Of a stretch of DNA of 64,000 nucleotides, positions 1 to 11,300 are shown in pieces. Each line of letters begins with the position of its first letter. The first letter of the stretch is position 1. A program made the translations under genes and the position numbers. The notes beneath the pieces are model-generated. The model was given only the letters and a program-made list of their open reading frames with translations. It was not told where the DNA came from and did not search any database. The stretch lies in contig NC_064039.1 of assembly GCF_932526225.1 (NCBI RefSeq), forward strand, positions 12,914,139 to 12,978,138, in the 5' to 3' direction. The DNA comes from Nematostella vectensis (Eukaryota; Cnidaria; Anthozoa; Actiniaria; Edwardsiidae).

Positions 1-177
1 GGTAGATAACTACACTGGCACATACAAACGATATCAGCATTTGTTATTGACAGGTTTTTCCTTTGAGCACATGGAGAAATCAAACATGTGCACTATCAAC
101 ATAAATTCTAAATCTCAATTTTCCTAATATGATTATTGCTTTCATTAGCTAATTATTTTTCTATTTGTTAAAATTAG
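1..177 (+). other. Intron of ERI1 (3' part)
   Basis: AT-rich sequence ending in a T-rich tract and an AG just before the first recognisable ERI1 exon. I see no coding content. The 5' exons of the gene, which would carry the SAP domain of the family, lie outside the window. Confidence 0.7.
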
Positions 178-1533
178 AGGGGTAAAGGAAGTCCTCCAAA
201 GAAGACTAAAAAATCACATCAAAAAGGAGAAACTTGCCAAGGCCAAAGTCCAGCATTGCTCCGTTGACCGGGATGGCATAGCTTACTACTGTGTCATTGA
301 CTTCGAGGCAACTTGTGAGAAGGAAAACCCAGAGGGGTATCAACATGAAATCATTGAATTTCCAGCAGTGCTGGTTAATGCAAAGACTTTAGAAATTGTA
401 AGTACAGGCTAACATCGATATAGTGTTACTCAATATAATGACAGTCTCAATAAAATGTTTGCCAGTAGAAAATTATCAAGGTTTCACTGTATTTGATAGT
501 AAACATTAAATTTGGGGTTGGAGAAAATGACTGGGGACAACAATAACTTTTGAAAATTGACTAACTGTGGCTTCCCCTTGTTTCTATATTTATGTAGACT
601 GCCTTTGCTTATATTTACACCCCAACACCACCCCTTTAAAAACTGTTGGGCAGACCTTAGGCATGTTGCAGTGATTTGTACTAACATAGTTCTACTCTTC
701 AATAATACAGGAAGGCGAATTTCAACAGTATTGTAAACCTCTTTTGAAACCCAGGCTAACCAAGTTTTGCCAGGAACTAACTGGAATCTCTCAGGTACTG
801 TTGGTCATTTCTATATTTAAGCAGCTGTTTTAAAATAATTGTGCTAATGTCTTGTTTTTCTTTCAGGAAACTGTTGATAAATCAGACAACTTCCCCCAGG
901 TGCTTGACAACTTTCATATCTGGCTCAAAGAGAGAGGAATTGGAACAACTCACAAGTTTGCTGTGGTCACAGACGGGTGAGGAGCTCACATGTACAGCCA
1001 ACATTTTCTTTCTGTCATCAAATGTTTAATTCTTTAACTATTATAGCGGACTAAATTGATGTATAACTGTGAGATAAAATTCCTAGCTTACTGCTATTGT
1101 ATGACATCACTCATAAACTCACTTTTGGGATCCCAGTGTCGAGGTCAGCATAGCTTTCCCCATCAGCCTTGTTCCGCCGCATTTTCATGCATTCTTGACA
1201 CCCTTGGGTCCCGAGGATGATTTTTGTGTAATTATCGTCTTACATTTTTTTGCATTGTTTTACAGGCCTTGGGACATCCAAAGATTTCTTGTTACCCAAT
1301 GTGAAATTTGCAACATCAATCTCCCTAAATGGTCAAGGAAGTACATCAACCTCAGGAAACATTATCGGAACTTTTACAAAATGAAATGCAAGTTGAGCGA
1401 AATGCTTGAAAACTTGGGACTGGAGTTTGAGGGGAGACCTCACTCTGGCCTGGATGACTCCAGAAATATTGCAAGAATTTTAATCAAAATGCTTAAAGAT
1501 GGTGGTGATTTGTCTTTTAATGACATAGTCTAA
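178..1533 (+). CDS. ERI1: ERI1-type 3'-5' exoribonuclease, 5'-partial
   Basis: Exons 178-397, 711-794, 867-976 and 1266-1533 (TAA), all with GT-AG borders and continuous frame; about 226 residues are visible. The first exon opens with GVKEVLQRRLKNHIKKEKL, matching the linker between SAP and nuclease domains of ERI1. DEDDh nuclease motifs are all present: DFEATCE (Exo I Asp and Glu), TDGPWD (Exo II, split by the last intron) and HSGLDDSRNIAR (catalytic His and Asp). In this family the enzyme trims small RNAs, histone mRNA stem-loops and 5.8S rRNA 3' ends, in cytoplasm and nucleolus. The N-terminus lies upstream of the window. ERI2 and ERI3 are less likely, given the basic linker and the C-terminal RPHSGLDDS segment. 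Confidence 0.93.
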
Positions 1534-1582
1534 ATGAAACCTCAATCATTTTCTAAGATTTTCAACAAAGTACACTTTTTTT

Positions 1583-1676
1583 AGTCCAGGTGCCCATATT
1601 TGGGCATCCTAGTTGAGTCTAGATGCCCATATTTGGTCATCCTAGTTGAGTCTCGGTGCCATATTTGGGCATTCTA
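1583..1676. repeat. Short tandem repeat, about 33 bp x 3
   Basis: Three imperfect copies of a unit built on a 'tgcccatatttgggcat' near-palindrome and 'cctagttgagtct'. It lies just downstream of the ERI1 stop, probably in the 3' UTR. Confidence 0.7.
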
Positions 1677-3376
1677 TGTCAGCGTACACATTCTCCATGC
1701 CTGCCGGCCTGTGTGAACTTAAACACGAGGTTCCACTTTAAAAGGGAAAGCTCCTCCCACCCCCGGGCTCAAAAATTAAAAATTGATCAAAAATCGCTAA
1801 TCTCTGAGCCTCAGTTGGTTTGAATAAAAATATTTTTGCACAGGTAACAAGACAGTTGTGTGAAGAGATTGATAAATTAGTGATTTGCTGTCCACATTTT
1901 CGGCGCAAAATTTTAAAATTTGCGCTACCCATAATCTAACGAATGTGCATAAATTATTATCGCGCTGTGACGAAAATGCTTGTATTTTACCGCGCACACA
2001 GCTTTGTATAGCATTAATTTACTATAAATAGAAACATTTTAGGTGGTAGTGAAAAAGTATCATGTATGAAATAAAAGCATGAGAGTGCTCTTGAAGACTA
2101 GCTCGTTTGTTATTTCATGCTTTGCATCTTCGAGTAAGATTATAATAGAGTGTCTTTGCATAAGTTAGCTCGGTCATTGGTGGAGGGCCTCGAAAGTATT
2201 ATGCGGAAAATTAGAACTGCAAGGGCGGTAGGAACAGTTCGCGCGCCACAAGGTAGTAGCTCTGGTTACGCAACGTAGCTTGACCGGTTTTCTAATCAAA
2301 CACGGAGAGCGCGTCGCAAACAAGGCACATTTCAGCCCGAATTAGAGGGAAATTCTTGTTTTTTCTTTTAATCAGAATTTAGCATAACAAACTCTGTTCC
2401 CACCGCCCTAGGAACTGTCAATACTTTTGGTTCCAGCGCTGTAATTATATTCAGTTTCAAAATCTCGTTCTGAATTCTGCCCCCCCCCCCCCCCCACCCC
2501 ATCCCTCCTTACACACACACATACCTATTTTTTTTGGTCAGCTCAGCCATCCCTGAGGTCTAATTATTTGATTACTAATACCACAAGTACCCCAAGCTCG
2601 CTGTGTGTGAATACAATTATAATGGATCAAGTTACATATGGAGTTAAAATCAATTCCTTTATTCTACTATGAACTAAAAATGTAAAAATCTAAATAATAT
2701 TCGTACTTGGCAGTTGTATCTTTAATGTAGCCTGGATGTATTTTCAAGCCATTCGGGTGAGTACACCTTTTGCTGTAAAATAACGGGAAAAGGACATTCA
2801 TTCGTGCTATAAACGTTGTATCGTTAACGTGTATTGCTTGTTTATCGACAACACCCGAGTTCCGCTGTTGAGTCTGCCTTCGCTGACCCATTATAATTTT
2901 ATTCACTCATCTTATAATATTATTTCTCTCGTATGAGTATAACCTTTATTACCAGGGGCGGCGAGGGGGGGACCACTCCGCCGACTACCGACTATCGATC
3001 TTCTACTATATGTAGGGTAAAAAGGAAAAGCGTCTGCAGATTTTCACAATTTTTTTTTCACAATTCTTCCCAACTGAACCAATACGACAAACAAAACTCT
3101 TCAAACTATCTCTATCTAGATTGTAAACATGCATAACACACACTGTTGTTGTGTGATTGATTGTGGTGGACAATTTAACTTTTTGTCTGGAAAGAATAGG
3201 CTGAAATTTGAAAAGCAAGCCTCAAAAGCTTTTCGTACGGTACAATACGAATTGTATAAAAAAGTAATTTTAGTCACAAGCCTGGTTAGCAAAGGCATAT
3301 TAGTTCAGTGATGTGGTTTTCCAACAGTTTCCGTCCGCAGGGTACGGGCCACATTTTTTCCACAATTTTTCATAGC
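1677..3376. other. Intergenic, no gene seen
   Basis: Holds possible ERI1 poly(A) signals (AATAAA near 1821 and 2069), a run of 16 C at about 2480-2495 and AT-rich DNA. Short ORFs here have no family-like motifs and are not called. Confidence 0.5.
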
Positions 3377-3789
3377 TAGGGGCGTACGCAGGATTTTAAC
3401 AAGTTGCAGTCAAAGCATTCAGAAGCTGAATAAAGGCGTGGCCCCTTATCCCGCATCCCCCGTGAAGAATTCATAACTGCCGCTTTTGGGTTTGAAATCG
3501 GCGTCAATGCGTCAGACTTTTCAGAATATTACACGATCCTCTGTCATCCTCGATCTGAAATAGGACTTCATTCGTCGCGTGGCACTGAACGACATAACAA
3601 TGTTTTCAAATCATCTGTAGATTAACATGATTAAGAAAATTATAGTTGTTATCCTCATCATATATATAAAACTACGTACATAAAAATGAATGAGTAAGCA
3701 TTTGATATTTTCCCCTCTTAATGCAAATAAGATCGCCAAATTCTTTTGCAGTCCAGTGACTGCAGGCCTATAGGCTGTGTACGCCCCTG
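3377..3789. mobile_element. MITE-like element with short terminal inverted repeats
   Basis: The left end (taggggcgtacgcagg) and right end (ctgtgtacgcccctga) are near-perfect inverted copies about 410 bp apart. The interior has no coding capacity. The 'aggggcgtacgcag' type of end is shared by abundant non-autonomous DNA elements in invertebrates. The transposase family is not determined. Confidence 0.55.
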
Positions 3790-4680
3790 ATAGCCACCAC
3801 AACCCTACTAGTTATTTCCTAATTAAAAAAATAAGTAGGGAGTGTGAGCTATACTTTACAGCACTGTAGAGGGGGGAGTACTACTGGGAGCTTCTCTCAC
3901 CTTTGCCGCACTAAAATCTAAATCTAATGTGTGAAACGTAACTTGTGAGTACATGCGCACCTTAGCGTACTTTACAATGCGCACTGTCCATGTTTGCGAT
4001 CTTTCGATCTCCGACATGCGTGGAGGTTGACAAGACAGGTCTAGGATAGTGAGGGACTCCTCTTGCTTATCTTGCCCGGTCATGAAACTAAACCTGGCGT
4101 TTAAAAATTTTATATTTCTTGCTCGTTTTAAGTGGATTTCTTAAATATTCAATCTGGGAATAATTGTATCTCTCCCCTCCTGTAGTTTTGTCAGGTCTGT
4201 TTTCGTACTGTTCAAGATCTGGCAGAAAATCGTGTTTAAGCAGGTGGGCATGTAACATAGGGTATGATTTTCCAGTTTGATTTAGTACAAAGCAAATCAG
4301 CATAGCGCAAAGTTGCGCAGAACAAAGTAAACAAGCGACACAGAAAGCTCTGCGCAAATCAGCATATGGAAAAATAGAGAATTCTCTTGTCTTTTCTGTG
4401 TAGTTATTGCGGAAGGTATTGTTGCTCTTAAGAGGACCTTTTTCTATCGTGGGGGGGGGGGGGGGGTGTTAGGTTAAAGGCTGCGATACAGCGATATGTT
4501 CTCTCGGATGCAACCCTTGTAAATAAATGCCTAGCCTGCACCCCGGTATTTTTATAGCGAAAAACCGACCTCGAGCGATTCGTAGCCGCCATTGAGCAAA
4601 ATAAAGAACCGGGGGAGGGGCGGCTATATAAAAACCGGGTAAACACCTGTACCATTTTCATGTCAAACTAACGGGATACC
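3790..4680. other. Intergenic upstream of MUTYH, no gene seen
   Basis: Contains a run of 16 G at 4451-4466 and a TATA-like 'ctatataaaa' near 4623 with no matching gene. Two minus-strand ORFs of 75-89 codons show no recognisable domain. Confidence 0.5.
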
Positions 4681-4765
4681 TCTGTCGAACAGTCACGTGC
4701 CTGTATTTTGGCGCGCTTTTCCCTACAAATGACAACAACGTAATCAAGACGCCATTTTAGATAAA
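4681..4765 (+). promoter_or_regulatory. MUTYH proximal promoter with E2F-like and E-box sites
   Basis: gtcacgtg at 4692-4699 is a CACGTG E-box. tttggcgc at 4707-4714 fits the E2F consensus TTTSSCGC. Both lie within 75 bp of the MUTYH start codon and no TATA box is seen. E2F control of replication-linked repair genes is common in animals; use of these sites here is inferred. Confidence 0.45.
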
Positions 4766-6779
4766 ATGCCGAAAACATCCAAGAAAGCGCCTTCTAAAGC
4801 AGCAAAATCAGCACACCAACCCATAAACCATTCTCATGAGTTTACCGAGGATGATATTCAATTAATACGGGAGAATCTTCTACGATGGTACGATATCAAC
4901 AAGCGAAGTCTTCCTTGGCGAGCGTATGCTACTGAGCAAGACGCGAATATTCGTGCGTATGCTGTCTGGGTTTCCGAAATCATGCTTCAGCAGACCCAAG
5001 TGGCAACAGTCGTGGACTATTACAACCGATGGATGAAGAATTGGCCGAGTTTGGAGGCGCTAGCGAGGGCTAGCTTAGAGGAGGTGAATGAGTGTTGGTC
5101 CGGTCTAGGGTACTACTCTCGAGCGAGGAGACTCCACGAGGCCGCTATAAAGGTGACATGAGTATTAACATAATGTATCTCGTTTGTGCATGAAACTTGG
5201 CGTTGAAAAGAGTTAGCAAGGCTAACTGTAGGTCTGATCCCTACATGGATGTGGGGTTTCTAACAGTTGTCCCCCCCCTCCCCTCCCCTCCTACGTCTAT
5301 CACCCTCTTTCTAGCTACCGGTCTGAAAAAGGGTCCACCATTCTCCCGACTTACATCAAGCTGTTATCATTACCATTTTTTCAGCCATTTCTGCAATTGT
5401 TGTAGATGAAAGCAGTTTAATTAGACACAAGATCGCGGAGGGATGAGGCTATAATCAAGTAGGGGTCTAATCCCAACTATTATTAAACGTTTTTTTTTTT
5501 TTCTTTAATTTGTAGTCTCTACTTTTACTGGCCTTATTTTTCTGCTTTGTTCCTATTCATCATTGTTCTATCATAACTGTCAACATCGCTTAAGGAAAAA
5601 TCTTGAGAAAATCCAGTGAATATATCAGTATGAATATAAGTACCAAGATAGCTAATGTGGGAGAATATATTAAATGCATGGATATTTTCAATATGTCCAA
5701 TTATTGTGAAAAAAACTATTTTCTTGCACAAATGATAGAATGATAATTTTTAGGTTGTGAATGAGTTGGATGGCAAAATCCCTACAAATGCAGCCAAACT
5801 GCAAAAGGAGCTTCCTGGTGTGGGCCTGTACACTGCTGGGGCGATTGCATCCATAGCGTTTGGCGAGGCTACTGGGGTGGTGGATGGTAACGTCATCAGG
5901 GTGTTATCAAGGCTGCGCAGGATAGGTGCAGACATGACAAGTAACACAACCATGGATCACTTCTGGAGCCTTGCTCATCGTCTTGTTCCTAACGATAGGC
6001 CAGGGGATTTCAACCAGGCCATGATGGAATTTGGTGCAACCTTGTGCACACCCAAGACTCCCCAGTGCTCTAAATGTGTGCTTAGAAGCAGCTGTCAGGC
6101 ACATAGCCAGGTGGAAGACTTTAAAGATAAATTCACTAAGAGGATTACAGGGGAAAGGATAAGTGCTTGTGATCAGGATATTGAAGATTGCTCGTTGTGT
6201 CTACCTCCTTCAGAGCCCTGGAATCCAGAGATTGGAGTGTGTAACTATCCGATGAAACCAAAGAAAAAGGAAGCAAGAGAGGAAGTCTTCACTGTATTAA
6301 TAGTGCAGGAGGAATGCAATGAGGATGATAGTGGTAACTTCTTGCTTGTTCAACGTCCCGAGTCAGGCCTTCTGGCAGGCTTATGGGAATTCCCAAACTT
6401 AGAAAAAGAAAAGATCAATGAAGATGATGTTTCAGCCTTAGCTAAGGAGTATGGGTTGGAAAATGTGAAGAAAAGGAATAATGTTGGTGAACTAATTCAT
6501 AAGTTTTCCCATCGCCATCACAAGTATGTAGTTGAGCTTTTTAGTTGTAAGAAAGTGAACACGACTGAGACAAATGCCAGTGGTCAGCCCATGAAATGGG
6601 TCAATCCAGAAGAGCTTGACTCCTCTGCCATCTCAACAGCTATGAAGAAGGTATTTAAACTGTACCAAAGCTCCCAAGCCAAGGATATGAATGGAAAAGC
6701 TTCAAAAAAGAGAAAGAGGATAGAAGCTGATGGTACTTACAAGCAGATGTGCATGGAATCGTTCTTTAAAGTGAAGTAG
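4766..6779 (+). CDS. MUTYH: Adenine DNA glycosylase (MutY homologue)
   Basis: Two exons, 4766-5152 and 5754-6779 (TAG), joined in phase 0, give 470 residues. The protein removes adenine mispaired with 8-oxoguanine in base excision repair. Visible parts: basic N-terminus; catalytic Glu71 in [11 protein letters not shown]; helix-hairpin-helix [10 protein letters not shown] (149-158); catalytic Asp173 in VVDGNV; [4Fe-4S] cysteines C227-x6-C234-x2-C237-x5-C243; NUDIX-like 8-oxoG recognition domain with [10 protein letters not shown]; and a C-terminal PCNA-binding PIP box QMCMESFF (460-467). The basic tail (ASKKRKR) just before the PIP box is a likely nuclear signal. One intron is few compared with vertebrate MUTYH. 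All key residues are intact. Confidence 0.96.
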
Positions 6780-7710
6780 TCTTAGGCTTGAGTTTCATTT
6801 CACAGTAACTAGGTCTCAGAGCTGACTTTTAACTCGCTAACCAACCAAAGATCAAATGGAAATAACAAATTACTGCGGTGTTTTATGTTCTTCAAACTCC
6901 CAGCAATGATTTATAGCTCTTAAGCATGCTTCTAGCTTCCACCAATCAAAAACATAAAAATAAATAATAATTATAATGAAGCCTTTTAATTTGCTTCCGA
7001 TCATTTTACCTTAAGGAGCTCACCAATCATAAAGCACAATGTAATTCAGATTTTAAATGATGGAACTCATAAATCAGGGCATGAGTTTCCAGATTATAAA
7101 AAATTACAATAAAAAGTAAGGGTTGTTTTTCCAATTGCTAGCTTACCTGACAGTCTTTGAGGTTTGAGTGACCAGCCCCGAAAAAAAGTGATTTTTTTCA
7201 TGCCTTTGCAGTATCTTCAAGGGACATTTATTGCTGGATTTGGCTACATAACAGATTTATCTAACTTATGCTTTATAGTTTTCACAAATGGCATGTGTAT
7301 TGACAACCGAAAGTGGACCTTCGGCCATGTGGGGGAGAGTGATTGCACCCCCCTGGGTGTGGGCCTGAGAGAGATGTGGAATGGAAACTAAGCCTTCCTC
7401 AATACAGATGGGTGCTAACAATAATAAGTGTCCATGGGACTTTTTATAGAATGGTATTACCTAATTGCTTGTTTTAGCACCGAGCTCCCAATAAGTGCAT
7501 AGTATTATGGCATAAAAATCAGTAACCTTTAATCACATTAGGTAACATGTTGATCCTTGTAAAAACAAGTTTATTATACCATTACTGATAATTATTCGGT
7601 TGATATATGAGCATTATTAAAAATATACATTATCCTATCTACTGCTCCATTCAATAGCAAAACATGGTAATGATTCCATCCCAATCATAGAAATATCAAT
7701 ATCAAACACT
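6780..7710. other. Convergent intergenic region, MUTYH to MARCHF5
   Basis: AT-rich. AATAAA-type signals near 6958 could serve MUTYH. The minus-strand signal (TTTATT on +) near 7570 could serve MARCHF5. The 75-codon ORF at 7164-7391 has no recognised features. Confidence 0.45.
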
Positions 7711-7964
7711 GAAAGCAGCATTGTCACCAGTTTACTTCCGGTCGATTACGTAACAATATCCGATGATTTTAAACAGAAAACGTGAAAAATATTTCAAAAT
7801 ATTAAAAGCAGTGTGTCTATTTGGAAGTTTCTTTGAGGATGTGATTGGTAATTTACAGCGGATGGCCTGTTTAATATCTCGGATTCTAATAGATTCTTTT
7901 GTCTTTTAACGGTTGAGGTTTCCGTTAGACCGCTGGAAGTAAACTGGTGACAATGCGGCTTTAA
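7711..7964. mobile_element. MITE copy A (about 250 bp, 28-30-bp inverted ends)
   Basis: Begins agcagcattgtcaccagttt and ends with the inverse, aaactggtgacaatgcggct. The same element occurs at 49111-49362 in inverted orientation, sharing ends and interior. Short, non-coding and flanked by T/A-rich target sequence, as expected for a MITE. Confidence 0.75.
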
Positions 7965-8355
7965 TACCATGTCAAACCTTCACATGATAAGTCAACAAAA
8001 TACCTACATCAAAGATCCAAGTCAAATGAAGGATCTCCTTCATGTATAGTTTATAGCAACATTTCTTTTACATACGTGGTATTAAAGTTACTGACATTAA
8101 ACACACCTTGACGGATCTCGAGTGACTCTTGCTAGTACTTGCTACAACTGTTACACTTTATAGTCACTCAAATACCATTTTTCTATTTTCCTAACTGTAA
8201 ATATTTGGGCATGTCATACACCCTACCTAACATCATCAACTACACACAGGTAATTCATGTCCGCTAGAGAATTAATGCTATCGTCAGCATTTTTCAAATC
8301 ATGGACACCATTCCATGCTCTGGCCCGTTACTGAGCGTAGTAACACGCCTCAGGT
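7965..8355. other. Probable MARCHF5 3' UTR or flank
   Basis: No coding potential on either strand. The MARCHF5 stop codon lies at its right edge, so on the minus strand this is downstream untranslated sequence. Confidence 0.4.
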
Positions 8356-11075
8356 TTACTGGTTGGTATAGTCCTCAATGACTCTCTGTGCTTGTCTTAT
8401 GTACTGTTGTTGCTTGTAATAAATTCTGACAGCTCCCTTGAAGGCTACAAATGTGATTCCACCCTGGAAGAAAAATTGACAGTCTTTCAAAATTGGTCTG
8501 CAGTTGTTGAAACATAATACAGACCTTAAGATTTACGACAGCGGAGAGTTTAAGTAGAGCACAAATAAGATTTCAGTGCACGTAACCACCATTTTCTTTT
8601 AGTGTGCAGAGATATCAGTGTGTGTCGTGTCATCCCTCTGCCATCATGAATTTTAAGTCCCCTAATTATGGTTATTGAAATATTGTGAACAAATCCCCAA
8701 TTTACCACTGTTGACCAGTCCACTTGTTATAGAGTCAGCTGTGGATCAAGTTCACATACAAGGGAAATATTATATGTGAAATATGTAACAATTATTTAAC
8801 AAGAATGAATGGGCTCTGAATAGCCCATGAGGCTGTAGGCATGAGTAAAAATCCAACGCAAAACACACCAGGGGGTCAATTTGAATAGCCAAAATTTGTC
8901 CTTTTTGGCTTTCAAATAGGCACTTTTTGCTATTAATAGGCAATAACTTATTGCCTAATCTTGGGTCAACCAATCAGAATGCAGCATTTGATGACAAACT
9001 GCTTGTGCAATATACACTAAATTACGCTAAATGCACTGCTAAGCTGTATTATCTGTTTGATATTCAGGCTCGTAGCCAGCATTTGCTGAAAGATTGGGGA
9101 GCAGTCTAAGCACGGGAATTAGGATACTTTGTCAGCAATTTCTTTTCAATTTATGTTGAATATTGAACTCAGTGAATAAAATATTTCTAACCTTATTATC
9201 CAAAATGTCTCCTGCCTTCTGAGTTAGTGAAATTCTTTTTAGTTGCCTTTGTTATATTTCTATTTCTCTTGTCTAAAAACCCTAGCAATCGTTTTAAAGT
9301 CTCGAAACATTTGAACGGTATTGTGTAACCATCTTTAGTGTTTGTGACTAGCCTGAGCCCTCTCTGACCTTAACTTCGTATTTAGGTTCTATATAAAATA
9401 GGAATGGAGTGAAACAACGCTTGATTCCACTGTTCGAAACCCTGCCTAGTTACGGCCAGTGTTGTGATGTTGGTACCTTTGTTATATTTCTATTTCTTTT
9501 GTCTAAAAACCCTAGCAATCGTTTTAAAGTCTCGAAACATTTGAACGGTATTGTGTAACCATCTTTAGTGTTTGTGACTAGCCTGAGCCCTCTCTGACCT
9601 TAACTTCGTATTTAGGTTCTATATAAAATAGGAATGGAGTGAAACAACGCTTGATTCCACTGTTCGAAACCCTGCCTAGTTACGGCCAGTGTTGTGATGT
9701 TGGTATGAGACATGATTGATTGACAGCTCACCCTCTCTTTGAACTTATCTCGCCACCGACACGCCCGGGCATGTGACAAGTGCTGGGATCGGGGCTAATT
9801 TTTAAAATGGGGGTCTAGACTATTACTGGCTAGGTTATTTCTACAATCTTACCAGTAATGCACGATGTAGCCCAGACTCAACAAATCCAAAGCAAACTTT
9901 TCCAACAAGAGTAGCAATGGTTGGTAGAATAAGACCGCCGCAGAGCACCCTAGTCGCAGACACAGGGTCAGAGAGGGGAGTCGCTTCAGCAGGTTCCCGC
10001 ATGTAACCCACATCACTGTCACTCTTTAATTTTGGGAGGAAGAAACTCATAAATGAAAGCTTGCTGAGGTGTCTACGCCAGAATCTTAGTACATGATCCT
10101 CCCAGCGAATCATCTTTCCAAGGATCAAGGTCAAGGGAATTGTTGGCAGGCCAACTAATAGAAATAATGGGTCAGCTTTCTCCATCACTTCTAGTCCATC
10201 TTTGTGACCAAGTACTTGCATTACTGTTACAGCACCATATGTTACAGCCGACCAATAAAGTGACCCAACAACAATACCAGCAGCAGCAAACGGGCAGACT
10301 TTGTTTACTATGCGATCCATATTTTCAATGGCTTGGAGCAAAGGCCCTAATGGTGGGAACATAATGATATAATCTGTGTTGCACTGAGGGCAAGAAACGG
10401 TTGCTGCTGAATTTCCAGCTTGCTTTTCATCAATCCAGCGCTGTAAACAGGACTGATGGACCCATTTGGTTGTGCCACGGCATAAGCAAGGCTTGACCCA
10501 GGCCACTGATGGCTCATCCTCATCGGTTGCAAAGCAAACCCAGCAACGCCTAAAAATAAAATGCATTGCCGATATTAATGAATTGTCGATATTAATGCAT
10601 TGCCGATATAGATGCATTGCTGATATTAGCAGTGTAATAAAACCACAGGAATATATCTCGTTATTTTGATTGTGAGTTTTTATGCAAACTGATGGTATAA
10701 ACCAATTAAATCAAACACCTAATTCCATTATGTGTTCCTTCAAAATGGTTTTGATTCTTAGATACATTGGCATACAAAAAAAATAACTGTAAAATTTGTA
10801 ATTGCAGACGTCAATTAAAGAACAGCTAACTTATAAGATATAAATTTACTTATATACGGTTTTATCGCTGCTTTGAATATAATTGTACAGCAAATAGATA
10901 CATAAATTCGCAGAGGATTCGAGTATTTGCTTGAAAAATCAAAGTCTAACCATGACAGCATGATACAGAAAGTCTATTCTTCACAAATTACAATTAATAA
11001 TTTGAAAGATTCCCAACATGTTCAAACAAGAAATGGGCATACAAACTTTAAATCAGCCCTGTCTCCGTCCTGCAT
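8356..11075 (-). CDS. MARCHF5: Mitochondrial E3 ubiquitin ligase MARCH5/MITOL
   Basis: Exons on the minus strand: 11075-11047, 10549-9853 and 8463-8356 (TAA), giving 277 residues; the human protein is 278. The first exon is only 29 nt (MQDGDRADLK), chosen because its phase-2 end restores frame into RCWVCFATDEDE. Its donor, AA|GTTTGT, is weak. The RING-CH finger has C4HC3 ligands (CWVC, PCLC, WVHQSC, CPQC), residues about 12-75. Hydrophobic segments follow, including CPFAAAGIVVGSLYWSAVTY, consistent with four outer-membrane helices. The last exon encodes the conserved tail YYKQQQYIRQAQRVIEDY. Family role: ubiquitination of mitochondrial dynamics factors such as DRP1 and MFN, and of MAVS-pathway proteins. 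Exon 1 is the least certain part. Confidence 0.93.
9246..9705. repeat. Recent 230-bp tandem duplication in MARCHF5 intron 2
   Basis: Two adjacent 230-bp copies (9246-9475, 9476-9705) that appear identical apart from a ctcttg/cttttg difference. The unit has no ORF. Near identity implies recent duplication, or an assembly duplication. Confidence 0.85.
10561..10632. repeat. 17-bp repeat x 4 next to MARCHF5 acceptor
   Basis: Four units of the type 'gcattgccgatattaat' lie just upstream (on the minus strand) of the exon 2 acceptor at 10550. They could influence the branch-point region of this intron. Confidence 0.7.
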
Positions 11076-11300
11076 CTCCGTAATGTGGGTAGCTGTACTC
11101 GCCAGAAACCTCAAATGACAATAAAATCCATCTCTTTTACAGAAATTAGCCCGAAAAGGGAACTAACGGAAAAAGCTTCAAACAAAATGGCGGATTCCAC
11201 GAAATCCAACCCTCTGTTTCGCAACAGACTTCAGCCAATCACAACGAGGGAGTAGATGAGGCATAACTCTATTTCCGGTTCCGGAAATTTAAATCATGTT
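11076..11300 (-). promoter_or_regulatory. MARCHF5 5' region with YY1-like motif
   Basis: Sequence upstream of the proposed start. 'aaaatggcggatt' near 11187 on + fits the YY1-type core ATGGCGG common near housekeeping transcription starts. Assignment rests on position and motif only. Confidence 0.3.

Noticed and set aside
4088-4357. 89-codon minus-strand ORF with signal-like start
   Set aside because: No homologous motif, no splice or promoter context, and composition like intergenic DNA.
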